Shown here piece after piece: positions 60,406 to 64,000 of a DNA stretch of 64,000 nucleotides; position 1 is the stretch's first letter; each line of letters begins with the position of its first letter. Below the pieces are notes generated by a model. That model made no database searches. It was not told the origin of the DNA and worked only from the letters and a program-made list of their open reading frames with translations. The translations under genes were made by a program, and so were the position numbers. The stretch is from Clitoria ternatea (lineage: Eukaryota; Streptophyta; Magnoliopsida; Fabales; Fabaceae): NCBI GenBank assembly GCA_037962975.1, contig CM075676.1, positions 96,914,001 through 96,978,000 on the forward strand. The letters are read 5' to 3'.

Positions 60406-62841
60406 TATCTATTTCAAATGGTTTATAATTGTACCAAATAGTACTAAAATTTCTATGAAAGCCATAGGGTTTGTGAAGTTCATAAGTGTTGACAATGTGT
60501 TTTTCGTTATTGATTTTCACATAAACCTTATTTTTGTTAGTCAATTATTAAGAGAACATGCTTATGCTATTTTCTTTCCATACTAATGACTTTTGATTTG
60601 TGATCTTAAAGGCTCAAAGCTTATTAGAAAGGATGAAGTCATCCATGGCCTCACATATACAGGCCTTTCATTCAGAAGTATAATGTTTTTAGTATTTTCA
60701 ATAATTTTGATATTGTCTTTTGTAATGACACTAGCATAGACTCACATGTTGTGCCCATCAATGATTATATTTCTAATAAAAATATGCAACATATATGGCA
60801 TGTTAGTCTAGCTCACCCTTCAAATTAGTGTATGTAGTTTATGAATAAAGAGCATAAGTTTTTTAATTCTTCATACAATTGCTAATGCAATATATGTCCT
60901 TTTTCCAAAATAAAAGGCTTCCTTTTATGTCCAATACTCTCTTATCAAACAATTCTTTTGATACGATTCATTGTAACATGTAGGGCCTTATAGTAAATTC
61001 ACCTATGATCACAAGAGATATTTCTTAACTATAGTAGATGATCATGGCATATTTACATGGATCTATATGTTGCATAATAATTATAAAGCATATAATTGTA
61101 TTAAAGATTTCTTTTCACTTGTGCAAACTCAATTTCATAAGACTATAAGTGTTTGAGATATGATAACGCCAAAGAGCATTGCATTGATATATTTTCTAGC
61201 ATTAAAGGTACTTGCATCAATATAGTTGTGTTGAAAGGCCTTGATAGAATTTAGTGGTAGAAAGGAAACACCAACATCTTCTCAATATTGCTATATGCTT
61301 AATTTTCCAATCAAGGTATCAGTTTCTAGGGTGAATGCATCAAAACTATAGCTTTCCTCATAAACAAGATTCCTGCACTTATTTTTAAGTTCGAGACACC
61401 TTATAATCTTCTATACCTACAAGAACCATGTTATAACAACTTGAAGGCTTTTGGTTGCTTGCAATATGCATATACTTTACCATTAACAAGAAACAAGTTC
61501 TCTACTAGATTTGTTCCTCCTATGTTCATAGGCTATCTTCTTAAATACAAAAGCTACAAACACCATGATTTGACCACCAAATCCTTTTTTATTTCCAGAG
61601 ATGTGGTATTTCATGAAACCACATTTCCTTTTTAAAACATGACTCATTCAAAAGATTATGTAGACATATTCACTGATGTGGTTACTCTCAGAATGCCAAC
61701 TAAATATGAACTTACCTTTCAATAACATGATGTTGCCGATGAAGCCAATAATCATGCAGAAGAATACTCAACCAAGCTTAGGATCCTATTCCAAATCAAA
61801 CTAATACTGACATGGTTCCTCAAGTTAGAAAATCCTCAAGAGTTACAAAAAGGCTTTCTACCTTAACCAGTATCAATGCTACTCTACTATAACATATCCT
61901 ATCAACACCTATCTAACTTACAAAAGGATATCTCCTCAATACACCAATTTCATCAATCAAGTATTTGTTATATATGGACCTCAGTTTTATAACTAAGCAA
62001 CAAAATTTCCTCAATGGCAAGAGGCTATGCAAAAGGAATTTTCTGCCATGGAAAGGAACAATACTTGGACAATGGTTCCCTTACCTCCAAACAGGCACAT
62101 TATTGGATGGAAGCGAGTTTACAAGGTTAAAATAAAGGCTAATGGATCTCTTGAAAGTTTGGTTGCCAAAGGTTACAAGAACTATGAATAGATTTTAATG
62201 CCACCTTCTCTCCTACTGCAAAACTAACCACTTTTAGGATTCTCCTAACCGTTGCTGCCACTAAAGGATGGCACTTTCTTCAACTTGATATGAATAATGT
62301 TTTTTTAAATGGAGACCTATTTGAAGAAGTATACATGAAAATACCTCCAGGTTACAAAGTCAATGGGAAAGATTGTATGTTGATGTAAGCTAGGTTGATT
62401 GTCCTAATTCAAGAAAATCCTCTACATGTTACTACATCTTTATAGGCAATTCTCTTATATCTTGAAAATTAAAGAAACAACATACTGTGTCTAGGTTCTC
62501 TACTGAAGCCGAATACAAAGCACTAACTAGTGAGATCACTTGGATCATTACCAATATAAAGGATTTCAAAATTCTAATTCATAATACTCATTTGTTGTGT
62601 GATAGCAAACTTGTCATCCGTATGGCCTCAAATCCAACCTATCATGAAAAGACTAAACACATTGAAATGGATTGCCACATTGTTAGAGAAAAGATTGAAG
62701 TTGGCCTCATCACTCTTATTCATGTCAAATCCTCTTATCAACTTGCAGTTATTTTAACAAAAGTTATTACAACTCCTTTGTTTTAGAATTTATTGTAAAA
62801 GATGAGAATTAAAGATATTTATTCTCCATCTTGATGGGGAG

Positions 62842-63020
62842 TGTTAGTTATAATTGCTATAGGAATAATTTAGTTATAAACTTAACTTGTTACTCAAGTT
62901 AACTTACATAGCACATATAAATAGGCCTTGTAGTTTTTGTCTCATTCATTCAATCAATGTAACTTTCTCTTCTCTCTTTCTCACATCCTCTCCCAGATTC
63001 TTTGTGTTATCTGTGTAATA
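62842..63020 (+). repeat. 3' LTR of the copia element
   Basis: Follows the polypurine GATGGGGAG and starts TGTTAGTTATAATTGC. Its right limit is approximate because no target duplication could be found. Confidence 0.7.
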
Positions 63021-64000
63021 TAATATGCATTTGAATGTTTAGGTTGACCAAAACGTTGAACAATACGATACTAGTATCCATAACATAACACTAATACGTC
63101 AATGAATAGCGTATCTTTGCCTCACAAGGATTCTTCCTACATGATTATGTGGGACCTTATTTCCCTATTTGCAAGATTTGAGATTGCTAATATATCTTGA
63201 GAATTAAGCAAAATCGATCACCATTTATTTCTTTACCCATAAAATTTGACTTTTGTTCTTGTTTACCAGTTTTATTTTTAAATTACTATATGAATCAACA
63301 ATTCTCGTTTATCACTAAAATAATAGTGCACTTTTCCCTTCGTCAAATTTTTATGCGAGATGCTTTTCTTACACGCTATGAATAAAAGGCACACATAATA
63401 AACAATGAGCGTGGTCACCAATCATTTGGTCATCCCTTTCATCAGCCTCCACCAACTCTCTAGACATGGCATTGAATAACCATGCATAACATAACATAGT
63501 GGTGTGAAAAGTGCTATTGCTTCATGGAAATTTATCGTACGATATTGTCTGGAAGGTTATCCAAATTGAATGGTTCATCAAAAAAATAATAATAATTAAC
63601 TCTTTGAATTTGACTTGGTGATTATTTATGTATTTATAATATAGAGAGGGAGGGGGTACCCAAATCCTTTGTTCATTCTAGTTCTAATTCCACACACGCA
63701 GGTTGAGAGTGACCTATGCACTTAGAAAGTTGGTCAACTATGTGAAACAATGAATCAAACACTCGTAGGATCGTAATTGAGCTTTGAAAAATGAGAATGG
63801 TCCACTCAAACTTGGCTCCCCTATCACACTATGCCAGTCTTGAACTTCGGGGTTATACAGGTACGGGTGAATTACATCACCATTCAATATCAAATTTTTA
63901 ATCCAACCAACTCAATGACATCCCTTAGGAATTACACCTTTCAGTTATTTTTTTAAATTAGTTTTATTAAACAGACATCAAAGTTAATTTTAAAACAAAA
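63021..64000. other. Intergenic DNA at the right edge
   Basis: Nothing recognised; AT-rich, with a short GA-rich stretch near 63645. Open frames here are short and without family resemblance. Confidence 0.5.

Larger units (their letters stand above)
58280..62786 (+). pseudogene. Copia gag-pol relic
   Basis: Gag-like segments (58380-58880, for example NKFSFVNGN) are interrupted by stops. The protease box near 59597 reads WIIDSDAICHIT, with Asp in place of the Gly of the DSGA site. A GAG-preintegrase/integrase finger is seen near 60800-60925 (WHVSLAHPS, CNICPFSKIKG), and an integrase end at 61441-61635 (LKAFGCLQYA, FISRDVVFHETTFPF). An RT start is near 62030-62370 (MQKEFSAMERNNTW, GWKRVYKVK, then MNNVF-like). 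The RT palm is largely missing between about 62390 and 62480, and RNase H runs 62487-62786 (STEAEYKALTSE). Clearly non-functional. Confidence 0.8.
58013..63020 (+). mobile_element. Decayed Ty1/copia retrotransposon with nested insertions
   Basis: Short related direct repeats bound it: the left LTR (from 58013) and the right LTR (from 62842) both start TGTTAGTTATA and end near ATTCTTTGTRT. TGGCATCAG at 58181 resembles a Met-tRNA primer site and GATGGGGAG precedes the right LTR as a polypurine tract. Internal domains follow copia order (gag, protease, integrase, RT, RNase H), all full of stops. Two other LTRs have inserted into it. Confidence 0.8.

Overview
The window is plant nuclear DNA from a dicot, most likely a legume. 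The evidence is AT-rich intergenic DNA, GT-AG introns, plant-specific gene families (class II HD-Zip, a secreted peptide precursor with an Asp-Tyr motif) and a dense layer of plant transposable elements (long-LTR Ty3/gypsy, Ty1/copia, a Mutator-like element, a hAT MITE, a Cassandra LTR). Assignment to legumes is an impression from the repeat types, not proven by any one feature. No CRISPR array, operon or bacterial-type gene is present.

I support five ordinary host genes. (1) A USE1-type ER SNARE gene on the minus strand at the left edge (216-2417, 3' end outside the window), with a short overlapping upstream ORF. (2) A two-exon TMEM230/DUF872 membrane-protein gene (28863-30034, +). (3) A three-exon JmjC/cupin ribosomal-oxygenase-like (NO66/MINA type) gene (35718-40314, +). 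(4) A two-exon secreted peptide precursor (40909-41348, -) with a C-terminal Asp-Tyr/His-Pro motif like RGF/GLV/CLEL hormones. (5) A three-exon HD-Zip class II transcription factor (52590-53851, +).

The rest is largely transposon-derived. From 4.8 to 13.2 kb lie two diverged tandem copies of a two-exon gene of the 'putative gypsy-type transposon' (Transposase_28) family. Both are on the minus strand with matching promoters, and each carries a different disabling lesion. From 13.16 to 22.74 kb is a Ty3/gypsy chromovirus (Tekay/Del-like) with a 3.1-kb 3' LTR, a 5'-truncated 5' LTR and one gag-pol frame broken by six in-frame stops and no frameshift. From 22.7 to 28 kb are remnants of further LTR elements and a large A-rich minisatellite. 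From 31.66 to 35.39 kb is a Mutator-like element with about 300-bp terminal inverted repeats and 9-bp target duplications. It has lost its catalytic domain but carries a captured or accessory GRF zinc-finger/transmembrane gene, and it ends about 330 bp upstream of the JmjC gene start. A 2.3-kb solo LTR (43976-46287, duplication TAATT) and a 602-bp hAT MITE (48040-48641) lie between the peptide gene and the HD-Zip gene. The right end (58.0-63.0 kb) is a decayed Ty1/copia element containing a Cassandra solo LTR (58926-59423, duplication ACAAT, with a 5S-rRNA-derived segment) and a second LTR-like insertion.

The host genes are unrelated single genes with no common pathway. The most novel-looking items are the GRF gene inside the MULE, the twin Transposase_28 genes with a conserved own promoter, and the atypical DY-peptide precursor. 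All function calls come from motif recognition by eye; no database search was possible.
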